Shown one piece after another: positions 62,801-64,000 of a stretch of 64,000 bases of DNA. Source of the DNA: Certhia americana (taxonomy: Eukaryota > Chordata > Aves > Passeriformes > Certhiidae); the NCBI GenBank assembly GCA_018697195.1, contig CM031879.1:36753408-36817407 (forward strand). The letters run 5' to 3'. Numbering within the stretch: position 1 is the stretch's first letter; every line of letters starts with the position of its first letter. Under the pieces are notes generated by a model, which had not been told where the DNA came from, searched no databases, and saw only the letters and a program-made list of their open reading frames with translations. The translations under genes were made by a program, and so were the position numbers.

Positions 62801-64000
62801 TTATCCTTAAACCAATAGCTTTTGCTTGGTTGGATAGATAAGTATTGCTTGTTTCAAAGCACCCCCTTGTGCAGGCAGTCGGTAAGACAAGTTGTACAGG
62901 AAGCTTCTGGCTCCCTGACACCTTGATACCCGAGTCAAGATCTGCATTTTCCAAGTCACCCACCCTGCTTCATCCACCACAGAGGTATTTTAATCAATGG
63001 TTCATGTCCAGAGACCTCCTGAGGTTTCGAACCTGGTGAGCCTGGTCAAACTGGTGTAATATGGATTGAGGTAGTCTTCAAACTGTAGGTTCCCACTGTT
63101 GTTCACTGGTAAAATAAAATCTCTGAAAATCTGGTATAAGCACATCCAACTGAAATTAATCTGTATGGATCTTCAAAATGAACTACTGCATAAACAGATG
63201 TTTCTTACACTGTTGATAAGATTCTTGTAGATACTAGTCACAGTTGGTAAACAGTAACCTGAAAAATAAAAGGCTGCAAACTTGAGTCTTCTAAATTGAC
63301 TAATGACTTCAGTCTGTCCACCTGGAGATAACTTCATAAAAAGTAGCTTTTGATACCTTATCTCTTCCTGAATTTAAGGCCCCTCTGGCAGCATCATAAA
63401 TTGGGGAGCACAGGTAGTAAAACTCTCCAAGTCTTTAATAATTGTGGAAAATTTTGTCAATATTATGTAAAATTATTAACATTTTAAAATATCTTATCTT
63501 AATTTGAAAGGAAGTAAACATCTCTTCAAAGCCCATGATAACTCTATGTTTCACTTGTCTTAAATCTATTATTTGCATCCATTGGCTGGGCAATCTCTGT
63601 CGACAACAATGTTCAAATGAGCCATTTCCTTGACAGAGATAGTACACTTCTATTGTGAAAAAATAATCCATTCCTTTTTGTTTTTTCAAGCTTGAATTTT
63701 GCAGTGGTTTTGTAAATGTCCAGATTTTGTGCCGCCCTAATTTTTTTTTACCTTAGTACTTTTGCTTTGTTTAATAAAAAAAGGAAGCATATTTTCTCTG
63801 AAGAGATAAGTAAGGAATTCTGCGTAACTCTTGGTGTCCCAGATATTAGTTCAGTGATCATTTAATTGCATCACAAGAGCTGTTGGGTGAAATTAAATTA
63901 CAATCAGGTGAGAGCAGACAACACATTGTAAAAAAGAAGCTGAGGTATCTGCAAGTGTTTCAAATGTCCCCCAAGGTACCCTACATTGTTCATACTCCAG

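Larger units (their letters stand above)
31419..64000 (+). other. Downstream SYT1 intron; no further exon seen
   Basis: From the donor at 31413 to the window end I see no sequence resembling the next SYT1 exon, which would encode the Leu-Pro-Pro-Trp-Ala membrane-entry motif, the transmembrane helix and the Lys-rich stretch. The intron therefore exceeds 32 kb. It is mostly AT-rich unique DNA. The recognisable repeats within it are listed separately. Stretches 31.4-34.5, 36-38.2, 38.7-41.9, 42.1-46.9, 47.6-53.8, 58-59 and 59.4-64 kb contain no gene that I can support. Confidence 0.7.

Noticed and set aside
31413..64000. Search for the SYT1 transmembrane exon
   Set aside because: No reading frame with a Leu-Pro-Pro-Trp-Ala start, hydrophobic helix and following Lys-rich stretch was seen, so no second exon is annotated.
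1..64000. Bacterial-type systems, CRISPR arrays, operons, tRNA or rRNA genes
   Set aside because: There are no spaced direct-repeat arrays, no coding-dense regions and no tRNA-like conserved boxes; spliced vertebrate structure and CR1 elements show a bird genome.

Overview
The window is vertebrate nuclear DNA, almost certainly from a bird. It is AT-rich and nearly all non-coding. Antisense CR1 LINE 3' ends, three clear solo or truncated retroviral LTRs plus a diverged fourth, and microsatellites punctuate it. CR1 tails with the sense-strand signature of octamer repeats followed by a conserved 'ggttggaa(a)agacct' block (46981-47500, 59048-59351) are typical of avian genomes, and the LTR style suggests a passerine. 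That last point is inference.

The only protein-coding exon I can support is the first coding exon of synaptotagmin-1 (SYT1): 31224-31412 on the + strand, with ATG at 31241. It encodes residues 1-57 (vesicle-luminal N-terminus with an N-glycosylation sequon) and ends in a phase-1 intron. A good acceptor (31221-31223 cag) and a consensus donor (31413 gtaagt) bound it. The rest of the window is intron on either side of this exon: at least 31.2 kb upstream, leading back to non-coding 5' exons, and at least 32.6 kb downstream, before the transmembrane exon, which I did not find here.

Layout: 1-11233, intron with no gene. 11234-11534, a 301-bp solo LTR with a perfect 6-bp target duplication. 11541-29206, intron with an AT microsatellite, short tandem duplications, ancient repeat relics and an unclassified block near 20.5-21.4 kb. 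29207-30407, a 1.2-kb antisense LTR. 31224-31412, the SYT1 exon. 31413-64000, intron with three CR1 copies, a near-perfect palindrome at 41960-42003, a hairpin beside an octamer motif at 35352-35396, an unclassified GC-richer block at 53.85-55.4 kb, an antisense LTR at 55843-56402, a CA/TA microsatellite at 56611-56659, and a 5'-truncated sense LTR at 57195-57947 that belongs to the same family as the one at 29.2 kb.

No rRNA, tRNA, CRISPR or bacterial-type features are present. I found no convincing new gene system. The most unusual structures are the 44-bp palindrome, the oppositely oriented LTR pair that share a perfect 52-bp match and flank the SYT1 exon, and the unclassified blocks.
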